11,091 nucleotides of DNA from Kordiimonadaceae bacterium (GTDB lineage Bacteria > Pseudomonadota > Alphaproteobacteria > Sphingomonadales > Kordiimonadaceae): contig JAESTR010000030.1 in the NCBI GenBank assembly GCA_016763495.1, positions 1 through 11,091 of the forward strand, read 5' to 3'. Both the position numbers and the translations under genes were made by a program. Each line of letters begins with the position of its first letter. Within the stretch, counting starts at the first letter, position 1. Below, piece after piece: positions 1 through 7,402 of this stretch. The notes under the pieces were generated by a model. It was not told the DNA's origin, made no database searches, and was given only the letters and a program-made list of their open reading frames with translations.

Positions 1-7
1 AGCCCTA

Positions 8-2194
8 TTAGAACCTCGCGCGAACCGTTAAAGACACCGTGCGCGGTGCACCAACAACGTGCGAACCACTGGTACGACCGACCCATGAACCAGTACTTTC
101 GCGGTAAAACTTGTCCAGCAAGTTATGCGCGTTCAGCGACACAGTGATATCTTCGGTTACCGGATAAGACACATACGCATCAACAAGCGTAATTGCCGGA
201 TAATCGTCAGCACCAAAGTTCACGTATTGCGAAGGCTTTGAACCTGTATAACGTGGGCCACCACCAACTTTTAAGCCTTCAAGCGAGCCATCTTGGAAGG
301 TGTAGCTCGCAAACGCAGAGAAAGTGTTCGTCGGAATGGAAAAATCCGGAATGCCCTCTGCTTCGTCAGACAGGATATCTATATCAAGGTAACCATACTG
401 CAAGCTAATGTTAAACCCTTCTACAGGCGCCCAATCAGCAGATACTTCAAAACCACGAACACGCTGTTCACCAATAGTCGCTGAATACAGGTCGGGAAAG
501 ATACCCACTCGAACAGCAAGATTTGTCCGAATAGTGTGGAAATAGGCCACATTGATTTTCAGAGTATCATCTAACAAGTTCCCCTTGATACCAAACTCCC
601 AGCCGCCTGTGCGTTGGGCACCTGGGTGACTACCATCCTGGAGGAAACCTGTGTTCGGCGTAAATGCCTGAGCATAACTGGTGTATACACCCAGAGAATC
701 CGATACTTGGTAAGTACCGCCAATCCGGAATGTGGTTGCACTTGTTGTAGTGTCGACACCGCCACGGCGGTAGTTAAACGTTTTTTGCTTCACTTCGTCA
801 TACCGAACACCTGTAACAATTGTTAGGTCTTCAATAGGGCGCAGTGCTGCTTCGATATACACAGACTTGAGGCTACCGCTATCGTCATTGTGTGCCAAAC
901 GGTCAAAGCTAGAAAAGTCTTCAACACCATATTTCGGCTGGCCGATATCTTCCACTGCATGGTTGTTATAAAACCCTTCATCAGGGAAAATGAAGATCCG
1001 CTGGAAGGAGTTTTCATTATAGGTTGCACCGATGGCAATATCTTGTGTCTGGCCATTAAATTCGAAGAAAGTGGCAATCTGCGCATCCAGATAGGTATTT
1101 CTTTCTTCTATGTCGCCAGCATAGCTGTATGAGTCAACATATGGAGCATCAGGGTCAATGCCGCGCCTCCTATCATCCGGCCCTGTAACTTGCGTCGAGC
1201 CATAGTTATAGAAACCACTCGTATTTTGGTATTCCATATCCGTCGCAGCGTGACTACCACGTACTTTCAGCGTCAGGTTGTCGAGGAAGTCGTGGATAAT
1301 CTCACCAGCAATATATTTTGTTTCTGATGTCGCTTCAGCGTTCTGATAGCTCGTAAATGTTTCGCTCGTGATATGCTCAGGAACTGTGCCATCAATATAA
1401 ACTGCAAAGCCTTTATTAGGGTTCACGTTATGCCTAATGTAGTTGCCAGATACCTTAACAGATGTGCTTTCCCCGAGATCAGCAACGATAACAGGGCGAA
1501 TAGCAAATGTTTCGCGCTTCGTTTCTTTAGCGTCATACTGCCAGTTACGGTACGCGCCACTTATGCGGAATTTTACAGCGTCGTTACCAGCCACCGCGCC
1601 CGTGTTAACATCAAATTCACCAGCAACAGTACCAAATTGGTCCGTACGAAGTTCAACGCCAACAAATGGGTCAGCCTCTGGTGATTTGGTAACCGTGTTG
1701 AAAATACCGCCACTTTCCACAGCACCTACAGAAACAGAAGCAGGCCCTTTAAGGACCTCATAACTGGATACGAAGCTATCGTCCTGTGCGGACACGCCAC
1801 GAAAAGAATTCTCTGCCCGGTTATCGACCAATAGCGGCGAGAAGTAACCACGCGTCAACATCACCGGTGTGCCGGTATTAAAAAGGTCTGCGAAGATCGA
1901 TATGTTCGGCAAGTTCGCAATCGCATCAATTGGACGTGCATAGTTCAACTCATCAAGAGCGTCGCGCCCCACCGAGTGGAGCGTAAATGGAAGCTCTTCC
2001 GGCGTAATCGGCAGGCGGTCGATTACTGACTGCTGAAACCGGCCTTGAACGACGATTTCTTCAAAAGTTTCCTCGTCTGCACTACCGTCCTGATCCTGTG
2101 CTACAGCAGCAGGACTAACAGCCATAATCGCTAACGAAGACACTGCAGCTAATGCTGCTTTACCGTGTCTCACATAAAATCGGTTATTTGTCAT
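8..2194 (-). CDS. TonB-dependent outer-membrane receptor (siderophore-receptor type)
   Basis: A complete 728-residue TonB-dependent receptor, which would import a bound ligand across the outer membrane using TonB/ExbBD energy. Residues 1-32 form a Sec signal peptide, with likely cleavage after AVA. A TonB-box-like stretch (EEIVVQG, about 45-51) follows. The plug domain runs to about residue 175 and includes the typical VLKGPASVSVG and GGIFNTVTKSP segments of FhuE/FcuA-like siderophore receptors. The rest is a beta barrel ending in an aromatic residue (RARF), as outer-membrane barrels do. The start is well set: GGAGGT lies 6 bases before the ATG. The length is usual for the family and no defect is visible. 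The ligand cannot be read from sequence. The siderophore-type plug argues for iron chelates, whereas the shared operator with the TetR gene links it to the amine-oxidation genes upstream. High confidence in family, low in substrate. Confidence 0.95.
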   Translation of the reverse strand: MTNNRFYVRHGKAALAAVSSLAIMAVSPAAVAQDQDGSADEETFEEIVVQGRFQQSVIDRLPITPEELPFTLHSVGRDALDELNYARPIDAIANLPNISIFADLFNTGTPVMLTRGYFSPLLVDNRAENSFRGVSAQDDSFVSSYEVLKGPASVSVGAVESGGIFNTVTKSPEADPFVGVELRTDQFGTVAGEFDVNTGAVAGNDAVKFRISGAYRNWQYDAKETKRETFAIRPVIVADLGESTSVKVSGNYIRHNVNPNKGFAVYIDGTVPEHITSETFTSYQNAEATSETKYIAGEIIHDFLDNLTLKVRGSHAATDMEYQNTSGFYNYGSTQVTGPDDRRRGIDPDAPYVDSYSYAGDIEERNTYLDAQIATFFEFNGQTQDIAIGATYNENSFQRIFIFPDEGFYNNHAVEDIGQPKYGVEDFSSFDRLAHNDDSGSLKSVYIEAALRPIEDLTIVTGVRYDEVKQKTFNYRRGGVDTTTSATTFRIGGTYQVSDSLGVYTSYAQAFTPNTGFLQDGSHPGAQRTGGWEFGIKGNLLDDTLKINVAYFHTIRTNLAVRVGIFPDLYSATIGEQRVRGFEVSADWAPVEGFNISLQYGYLDIDILSDEAEGIPDFSIPTNTFSAFASYTFQDGSLEGLKVGGGPRYTGSKPSQYVNFGADDYPAITLVDAYVSYPVTEDITVSLNAHNLLDKFYRESTGSWVGRTSGSHVVGAPRTVSLTVRARF

Positions 2195-2281
2195 TCTAAC
2201 ACCTCCCAGTGTTGGTTTTTATTATGCCAAGATAGCCTCCTGGCACAATGTGAATTTTTATGAATATTTGATCGCTTTTAC

Positions 2282-2339
2282 AGAATACATAACCGATTTT
2301 ACCTGTCAATATTATATGAATGTTCATTCAATAAACGAA
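2282..2339 (-). promoter_or_regulatory. Candidate promoters of the TonB receptor gene
   Basis: Two overlapping candidate promoters read toward the receptor. One has a consensus TTGACA -35 (2304-2309), a 16-base spacer and TATTCT as -10 (2282-2287). The other has a perfect TATAAT -10 (2311-2316) with a poor -35 (TTCGTT, 2334-2339) at 17 bases. In the second, the TetR-type palindrome at 2317-2330 lies inside the spacer, the classic position for repression. In the first, the palindrome sits 7 bases upstream of the -35. The untranslated leader (about 85 bases) holds a short TGCCA/TGGCA hairpin (2225-2245) with an extra AGGAGG on the minus strand. Choosing between the promoters needs transcript ends. 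Confidence 0.55.
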
Positions 2340-2402
2340 TAGGGTAAGTATTTTATGAATAAGGCAAAAAAAGAGTTAAGCCTCGTTTCCATCTTTTATG
2401 AT
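2305..2402. repeat. Direct repeat copy 1 (receptor promoter/operator block)
   Basis: This block, holding the receptor -35, the operator and the bases upstream of them, aligns with 2576-2672 at an offset of about 271 bases. By eye roughly 70-75% of positions match, with only one- or two-base gaps. Shared strings include CATTCAATA followed by CGAATA, then TTTTA, then GTTAAGC, then a pyrimidine-rich tract. It appears to be an old duplication of a promoter region. Confidence 0.65.
2317..2330. promoter_or_regulatory. TetR-type operator at the receptor promoter
   Basis: The inverted repeat TGAATG-TT-CATTCA is directly visible. It has the size and shape of a TetR-family operator and resembles the ATTGA/TCAAT-style sites known for BetI. 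It uses the same TGAAT/ATTCA half-sites as the palindrome in front of the tetR gene at 5453. In both places the string ATATTGACAG follows in the direction of transcription. Inference: the TetR protein encoded in this window binds here and controls the receptor. Confidence 0.6.
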
Positions 2403-2522
2403 GTGTGAGACACCTTGGTGATTCAACCAATAAATACACCTATAGGCATCACATCATGGCCCTTATAATTCCCATTATCCGTAAGGTTTACGGCCCTTTC
2501 CTTTTGTCGTCACTGTTTACAA

Positions 2523-2536
2523 TTTACGTACGTAAA
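2523..2536. promoter_or_regulatory. Perfect 14-base palindrome, possible operator
   Basis: TTTACGTACGTAAA is a perfect inverted repeat with no spacer, of a length typical for binding sites of dimeric regulators. It is unlike the TGAAT/ATTCA sites elsewhere in the window, so if it is functional a different regulator would bind. No promoter elements are evident beside it. Confidence 0.25.
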
Positions 2537-2575
2537 ACAGCTCAAAATCAGACACGTGAGGCATACAGGAACAAG

Positions 2576-2672
2576 GTCGATTTCATGTGAGCGCTCATTC
2601 AATATGCGAATAAGCTAACGGTTTTAAGGATAAGACCTAGAAAAAAGTTAAGCTTCTTTTCCCCTCTTATAA
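2576..2672. repeat. Direct repeat copy 2 (orphan promoter/operator-like block)
   Basis: This is the diverged second copy of the receptor promoter block. The operator core has become TGAGCGCTCA (2588-2597), a perfect 10-base palindrome, followed by TTCA. The -35 equivalent has drifted from TTGACA to TCGACC. No convincing gene lies in the direction the receptor promoter would read from here (toward 2413). It may be the leftover of a lost second regulated gene or an auxiliary operator for the receptor. Confidence 0.6.
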
Positions 2673-3025
2673 TTCGGGCAACATCTCAGCGACCCGGCCT
2701 AAAAGAACCCACCTTTAAAGGCAAGCCCGCACGCCAAATACATACGCTCAAAACGCCTCACTAATCGCGTGATTTTCAGGGCAGCACTTTGCCACCCCTA
2801 CATAATATCCAGAGAAATAAATCTGCAGATATGCAGAGGCGCCATACACATCGGAACGGGATCACAATCAATGTTAGCGTGACAATTTAAGTCCCGCCAA
2901 TAGGCATGGAATTATGTCGAGCATAGACCAACTACAATTGCCTCATAATTGTCATGTATGTCACGCCATTGCAGCTTCAACGCCTCGCGGGCGGCCCAAC
3001 CTAATCACAATCAGGGCCTACTAGT

Positions 3026-3049
3026 CTTTTAGGTAGATACTCCTAAAAG
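3026..3049 (-). terminator. Hairpin overlapping the flavoprotein stop codon
   Basis: On the minus strand, CTTTTAGG and CCTAAAAG form a perfect 8-base stem with an 8-base loop. The TAG stop of the flavoprotein gene lies inside the stem. No run of U follows, so intrinsic termination is doubtful. It may protect the 3' end or be a weak terminator. Confidence 0.35.
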
Positions 3050-4922
3050 CGCATTTGCTCATCAACAGCCCGCACCGCGGCGTCCATGGCACCATCCACA
3101 TAGGCTCTGGCAGACGCATCTGAGTTAGCGATGGAAATGCGGCCCATTTGAGCCCGCCCTGTGACATGGGGGCCTTTATTTGTGCCCCAATCAAGCGGAT
3201 CACTAAAGTCATTGTACCAGTATGCATATCCGTGCGGCCACCGATTTACTGTGATAGCCGCGATATCACGCTCAACATCCAAGCCGTGCCGCCCAAACAT
3301 GCCATCCATTTGCGACAAGATAGATTTTTCATAATCATCATAACGCAGTGAGTATAAATGATGACGCCCCAGTTCGTTCTGCTCGCGGGCATTAAAGCCT
3401 TGGTCAGGTGCAGTTGGCACACAAACAGCATGAACCACCATCGGATCATCCGGTGATTTAGAAAACTGATACCCACCCATGCTGACCGGGAAATCCAGTG
3501 AGTAATGATGATGCATATCGGTGTTTGGAATGAAGACACGATCGTAGCCAGCATCAACAAAGGAACGCCAATTCCTCAGGACGATGTTCGTGTATACGAG
3601 CGGTGTTTTTTTTGCGTACGAAAGGGCTTCACGCTGTGCTTCTGGCATTTCAGGGCATATATGGGGAAGGATATTATTATAACACGCCATAATCGCATGT
3701 TTGCCGCGTGCACGGTATGTTTGCCCCCCGCGTACATAGGTAACATCAACGCTTTTGTCACCCGGTGCATGACGCACATCAACGGCGGTAGACATTAACC
3801 GAATCCGGGTCGGCGAAGATGGTTTATCAAGTTCCGAATAATCAAAAACTGCAGACACGATGTCTTCCATAGTGGTGCCGGGCGCAGCCTCTGGGATCAG
3901 TTTGCGAACAAGCAGCCGGGCTATGCCCGCATTTCCGTCCGGAAAATGAAATATATACGGTTCCTTACGTTTTGTAGTCCCGCTCTCTTTATTCTTGGTC
4001 TTCAACAAAGGCTTATACGCACTCATACCAGGCATAGATAACCGTATCGCATCAAGGGCTGACAAAGCGTCAAAGCCTGTCCCCATAAAACTTTTAGGGA
4101 TATCGCGCAGAACAGTTGTTGCCTCCTTTGGGAGGCCAAGCACAGTTTGCATATAACCGATGTAACTCATGCTACGGAGTTTGGTTTTCTTTTCCTCTTG
4201 GTTAAGGTCTGGGAAATAGTCTGATTTTTCCTCTGTCAGTTTTATGAGAGCTGCCTTTGCTTCTGTACTCAGAGGGAATTTGTTGATGATATCGGCCTTT
4301 GACTCGTCGGGGTCGCCCCACCTAGAAAAAGGATTCTCTGTTAACGACCCTTTTTCGTAGGTTGCCGGGTCAAAATATATGCCCTCATTTAGATCATACT
4401 GTTTGTAAAAATCATCATCAAAATAGCCATAAAAACGATCTGTCTCTATCGCCAGTTCTTTTAAAATAGTGGCCGCAGCTGCTGAGTAACGGCTTGGGGT
4501 TTCAATGGATTGACTGCCGCCGTACCCAATAAGCTTTTGACCATCTACATCAAACTCATTCCTCTTTGCGTGGCCACCAAAATCATCGTGGTTCTCTAGA
4601 ATAAGAACACTAGCCTTGCCTCCATACTGCTTTTGAAACTGATAAGCTGCTGTCAGCCCAGATATACCCCCGCCTACGATAACAAGGTCGTATGTATCAT
4701 CCGTTTGATCTTTAGGTATACCCCAATTTTTACCTTGCCATGCGACTGAATGAGCTACTTCAAAAGACCCTTCATGTGAGCCACGGAGCCCCGTGAGAGA
4801 CGGCGGATAGTGTGACGCACTACCATCGGCGCGAGCAGCACTGAAAAATTCTAATGGGGAGATAAACCCGCCACCGACGCAGCAAGAGAAACTCCTCCAA
4901 GAAAATCACGTCGACTAATCAT
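3043..4922 (-). pseudogene. Tat-exported FAD amine oxidase, spermidine-dehydrogenase-like, frameshifted
   Basis: Repaired by one base, this reads as about 626 residues, close to the length of spermidine dehydrogenases (SpdH). The start at 4922 has AAGGA 8 bases upstream and gives a twin-arginine signal (SRRDFLGG). That frame stops at 4851-4853 after 23 codons. From the CCCC run (plus strand GGGG, 4856-4859) the reading continues without a stop in the -1 frame: PLEFFSAARAD, YPPSLTGLRGSHEGSFEVAH, then the FAD-binding motif DLVIVGGGISGL (about 79-90) and ENHDDFGGHAKRNEF. The end carries ISIANSDASARAYVDGA, a typical C-terminal flavin-domain segment. These motifs fit the NAD(P)/FAD oxidoreductase family that includes SpdH, which oxidises spermidine in the periplasm. 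The downstream frame has no ATG until 4170, which would miss the FAD-binding motif, so an in-frame rescue looks impossible. The four C bases do not form a standard slippery heptamer. Either a real pseudogene or a one-base sequence error. Substrate assignment is tentative. Confidence 0.85.
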
Positions 4923-5265
4923 TGAACATATCCTTCTGGGTTTTCTTCTGAATTGACATCAGGCCTTGAGAGCAGGAACTATTCCCTCTTGAGGGCCATA
5001 TTGAAGACGTCTTAACAACTGCTGGCGGGCGCCCTACCGTAACCGCACCCAACCGCTCATCTTCATAGCCAGAGATTGCAGATCCATTACCAAGGCAGTT
5101 ATCAATAAATTTATTACCATCGATATTCCATATGTGAGCGCGTTCGACGCCGCTGATATAGAGCGTTTCTTCTTCGCTCGAATAGCTGTGTTTCAAACAC
5201 TTAGCCCGCGGCAAATTAGGGGCTACTTTTCTACACTGGGCATTTCCCTTAGTCAGGGCTTGCAT
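4915..5265 (-). pseudogene. Remnant of a class III (PLP) aminotransferase
   Basis: This 116-codon frame starts with a fair ribosome binding site (AAGGA before ATG) but only its first part looks like a protein family. Residues about 27-72 (SSEEETLYISGVERAHIWNIDGNKFID and onward to GYEDERLGAV) match the N-terminal segment of class III aminotransferases of the glutamate-1-semialdehyde aminotransferase type, where IERAEGAYIWDVDGN-like text is followed by a GH.HP..V.AV stretch. After that the frame loses similarity. Another frame (5033-4959) encodes a short tail ending in EGIVPALKA and a stop, which could be the original C-terminus. If so, roughly 350 internal codons, including the PLP-binding lysine, are gone. 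The frame ends overlapping the flavoprotein start (ATGATTAG), so the two genes were probably one operon. The product cannot be an active aminotransferase. Confidence 0.65.
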
Positions 5266-5317
5266 GGCATGTCCTTCTCAATAAAAGCATCGTAAAACAG
5301 GAGCGGTTTATACGGCT

Positions 5318-5347
5318 ATAATGCTTGTCCGGATCGTATCTGTCCAA
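5318..5347 (-). promoter_or_regulatory. Candidate promoter of the aminotransferase/flavoprotein operon
   Basis: Reading on the minus strand, TTGGAC (5342-5347) and CATTAT (5318-5323) are separated by 18 bases and lie about 50 bases ahead of the start at 5265. The palindrome at 5356-5373 is immediately upstream of the -35. Match to consensus is moderate. Confidence 0.4.
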
Positions 5348-5355
5348 TTTGATTG

Positions 5356-5381
5356 AATGAATATATATTCATTATATGAAT
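5356..5381. promoter_or_regulatory. TetR operator cluster between divergent genes
   Basis: AATGAATATATATTCATT (5356-5373) is a perfect 18-base palindrome. Its right half is also the left half of a second inverted repeat, ATTCAT-TAT-ATGAAT (5367-5381), so three TGAAT-type half-sites occur in a row. It sits between the divergent promoters of the tetR gene and the aminotransferase/flavoprotein pair, the standard arrangement for a self-regulating TetR repressor. The half-sites match the receptor-promoter operator at 2317-2330. Confidence 0.7.
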
Positions 5382-5394
5382 TTAAACGCGTATA

Positions 5395-5423
5395 TTGACA
5401 GCTTTTATAAATGGATAGATAGT
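5395..5423 (+). promoter_or_regulatory. Promoter of the tetR gene
   Basis: A consensus TTGACA (5395-5400) and GATAGT (5418-5423) are separated by 17 bases, ending about 30 bases before the ATG at 5453. The operator cluster lies 13 bases upstream of the -35. The string ATATTGACAG is shared exactly with the receptor promoter. Confidence 0.55.
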
Positions 5424-5452
5424 AAACACCGTCAGACTAAAAGAGGAACTCC

Positions 5453-6100
5453 ATGGCCAGCCCAGTCAAAAAACCAAAGCGCAGTCGCGCCTCGAAAGAA
5501 CTACGGCAACGACAGCTTATTCTGGCGACGATTGAGGCTGTCTCGAAACATGGACTTTCCGATACAAAATTATCCCAAGTTTCACAGATTGCTGGGCTTA
5601 GCCAAGGTATCGTAAATTTGCATTTCAAATCAAAGGATTTGTTGTTCACTGAAACGCTGAAATATTTAAGGGACGAATATAGGGCAGTCTGGCTTGAGGC
5701 ATTGGCGAATGCGCCAGACGACCCTGCAGAAAAACTCGCGGCACTTGCCAAAGCAGACTTTGCTCGATCAGTAATCAGCCGTAAAAAACTCGCTGTTTGG
5801 TTTGCATTCTGGGGTGAAGCAAAGGCTAACCAATCCTATCGACGCATATGCAGAGAATCTGACATTGACCACGCTAAATCAACCGTTGATTTGATGACAC
5901 AACTCGTCAACGAGGGTGAGTATACAGAGATTGACCCGGCGACTACCTCAACGGGTTTCATGGCTCTAGCCGACGGCCTTTGGCTTGGATTACATGTGTC
6001 GCCTGACCGTTACACACGAAAGGGGTCACTCGCGATCATTCTGCAGTATCTAGCGTATTGTTTCCCCCGCCATGCTCATATTTTCATGGAATACGCTTAA
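5453..6100 (+). CDS. BetI-like TetR-family transcriptional regulator
   Basis: A complete 215-residue TetR-family repressor. The N-terminal DNA-binding domain covers about residues 15-62, with the recognition helix in GLSQGIVNLHFKSK (48-61). The pattern RQRQLILATIEAV...GLSDTKLSQVSQIAGLS closely parallels BetI, the choline-responsive repressor of betaine genes. In the ligand domain, LAVWFAFWGEAK (113-124) and ALADGLWLGL (171-180) correspond to the conserved KAWLAFW and ALIDGLWLR segments of BetI. A ribosome binding site (AGAGGA) precedes the ATG. It is divergent from the aminotransferase/flavoprotein pair with a palindromic operator between them, so autoregulation and control of that pair are likely. 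The same operator type at the receptor promoter suggests a third target. The ligand is unknown; similarity to BetI and the neighbours favour an amine such as a polyamine or quaternary amine. It is not choline-operon BetI by context, since no betA or betB is present. Confidence 0.92.
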   Translation: MASPVKKPKRSRASKELRQRQLILATIEAVSKHGLSDTKLSQVSQIAGLSQGIVNLHFKSKDLLFTETLKYLRDEYRAVWLEALANAPDDPAEKLAALAKADFARSVISRKKLAVWFAFWGEAKANQSYRRICRESDIDHAKSTVDLMTQLVNEGEYTEIDPATTSTGFMALADGLWLGLHVSPDRYTRKGSLAIILQYLAYCFPRHAHIFMEYA

Positions 6101-6467
6101 AAAAATCCTAGACTTTATGCACAAACACAATCGGAGCAAATTCACTTCGCCGCTAAAAGGCGATGCCCCTATTTGTATTTCTGCCATTGATTATCGTCAT
6201 ACAGAAATAAAATTAGGCTTTCGTGCCCTGAATTTCACTTTGAAGCTAAACTCGCCCAACTATTGGCGGCTTTTTAAAGGCACCTAGCAAAGCCACCTGA
6301 TCTGTGGGCGCTCAAGAGAGCCGGGACATGAATGGGTTTAGGCACCCGGCTTGAAATGGCTAGTCGTCGCCTTCATGGCGACACAAAATGCCTGAAATAC
6401 ATGACAAAATCAGAAAAAGCCCTCATTGACGCCCAAGAAACAGACACAAAAATCGCGGGGGAATATA
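6101..6467 (+). other. Intergenic stretch after tetR
   Basis: No gene recognised. Short frames here lack family similarity. The only clear structure is a hairpin GTCGCC-TTCAT-GGCGAC (6366-6382), about 85 bases before the PD40 gene start, which has no T-run. A weaker CGCC/GGCG pair lies near 6150-6165. A promoter for the downstream pair is expected here but I see no convincing -35/-10. Confidence 0.4.
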
Positions 6468-7352
6468 ATGAAGCTTTTTTCTACGTCTATTGCTCTGCTG
6501 CTCACTTTTTACGCTGCCAGTGGCGGCCATGCCCAAGATGAATTGCCAGTCATCGAAGGCCCGTATCTCGGGCAAGAACCTCCCGGCCTTACCCCTAAAC
6601 CTTTTGCGCCCGGCATCATTTCGACAAAGGCTTGGGAATACGGCGTTGTCTTCACACCCGACATGAAAGAAATATATTTCCTCAGAGAGAATGCGGAAAC
6701 CAAAAAACACGAATTTGTTGTGTTTCAAAATAAAAATAACCGATGGCTTGAGACAGTTGTGGGACCGAGGGTCGGTCAACCCGTCATCGCGCCTGACGGC
6801 AAGACCATGCATTTGGGCAAGTTCTATAAGGAGCGTACCGATACTGGCTGGTCAGAGGTGAAAAACCTTGGAGCGCCTTTCGACGATATCCTGATCATGC
6901 GCCTTACCTCTTCCTCCAAAGGAACCTATGTTTTCGACGAGATAATTAAAGACGGAAAAGGAGGGTATGATGATGGTTCTATTCGTTCTTCACGATTCGT
7001 GGACGGCAAACGTGAAGAACCGAGGCTGTTGAGCAAAGCAATTAATACCGGAAAATGGAACTCCCACCCCTTCATCGCACCAGACGAAACCTACATTCTC
7101 TGGGATAGTCAAAGAGACGGCGGATATGGTGATGCTGACATCTATATTAGTTACCGGCAGCAGGATGGCACGTGGGGTGCTGCTATTAACTTGGGAGATA
7201 CAATAAACACAGACGGCTGGGACGCTGCGGCGAGCGTGACGCCGGACGGAAAATATATTCTCTTTCATAGATCGGTAGACGCAGAAGGCATAAAAAACGT
7301 GGATACATACTGGGTAGATGCCCAGATTATTGAAACACTCAGGCCCAAATAA
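6468..7352 (+). CDS. Secreted PD40 (TolB-like) beta-propeller protein
   Basis: I choose the ATG at 6468 (294 residues) over an upstream in-frame TTG at 6426. It has GGGGGA 5 bases before it and begins directly with a Sec signal peptide (MKLFSTSIALLLTFYAASGGHAQ, cut after about residue 22). The mature part holds repeated PD40 blades of TolB-type propellers: FTPDMKEIYFLR, IAPDGKTMHLG, IAPDETYILWDSQRDGGYGDADIY and VTPDGKYILFHR. It ends in a short tail (DTYWVDAQIIETLRPK). Such proteins are periplasmic or secreted and usually bind partners or ligands; no catalytic motif is visible. The gene lies about 50 bases ahead of the hydrolase gene on the same strand, so the two probably form an operon. Its role is not known. 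Confidence 0.85.
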   Translation: MKLFSTSIALLLTFYAASGGHAQDELPVIEGPYLGQEPPGLTPKPFAPGIISTKAWEYGVVFTPDMKEIYFLRENAETKKHEFVVFQNKNNRWLETVVGPRVGQPVIAPDGKTMHLGKFYKERTDTGWSEVKNLGAPFDDILIMRLTSSSKGTYVFDEIIKDGKGGYDDGSIRSSRFVDGKREEPRLLSKAINTGKWNSHPFIAPDETYILWDSQRDGGYGDADIYISYRQQDGTWGAAINLGDTINTDGWDAAASVTPDGKYILFHRSVDAEGIKNVDTYWVDAQIIETLRPK

Positions 7353-7402
7353 TAAATATTCTACGAATTTTTGAAGCTAAACTTATCAATAGGGAAATGG
7401 TC

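Larger units (their letters stand above)
2403..3025. other. Gene-poor intergenic stretch
   Basis: No recognisable gene is present. A 61-codon plus-strand frame (2405-2590) has no recognisable family, no clear ribosome binding site and lies between the two promoter-block copies, so I do not call it. A perfect 14-base palindrome TTTACGTACGTAAA (2523-2536) is the one distinct element outside the repeat. The stretch 2680-3020 shows only short weak inverted repeats, such as CTGCA/TGCAG near 2824. It could be the scar of a deleted gene. Confidence 0.5.

Noticed and set aside
2405..2590. A 61-codon plus-strand open frame in the region between the two promoter-block copies
   Set aside because: It has no family resemblance and no clear ribosome binding site, its far end overlaps the second repeat copy, and its composition looks like AT-rich intergenic DNA.
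4851..4867. Programmed -1 ribosomal frameshifting at the CCCC run of the flavoprotein gene
   Set aside because: The sequence TCTCCCCATT is not a standard slippery heptamer, and I saw no upstream Shine-Dalgarno stimulator or strong downstream hairpin. A lost base is simpler.
6072..6287. A 71-codon plus-strand frame overlapping the end of tetR
   Set aside because: It has no recognisable similarity or ribosome binding site, and its first part is out of frame inside the tetR coding sequence.
6426..6467. TTG at 6426 as the start of the PD40 gene
   Set aside because: It would place 14 hydrophilic residues before an otherwise ideal signal peptide, and the ATG at 6468 has its own ribosome binding site.
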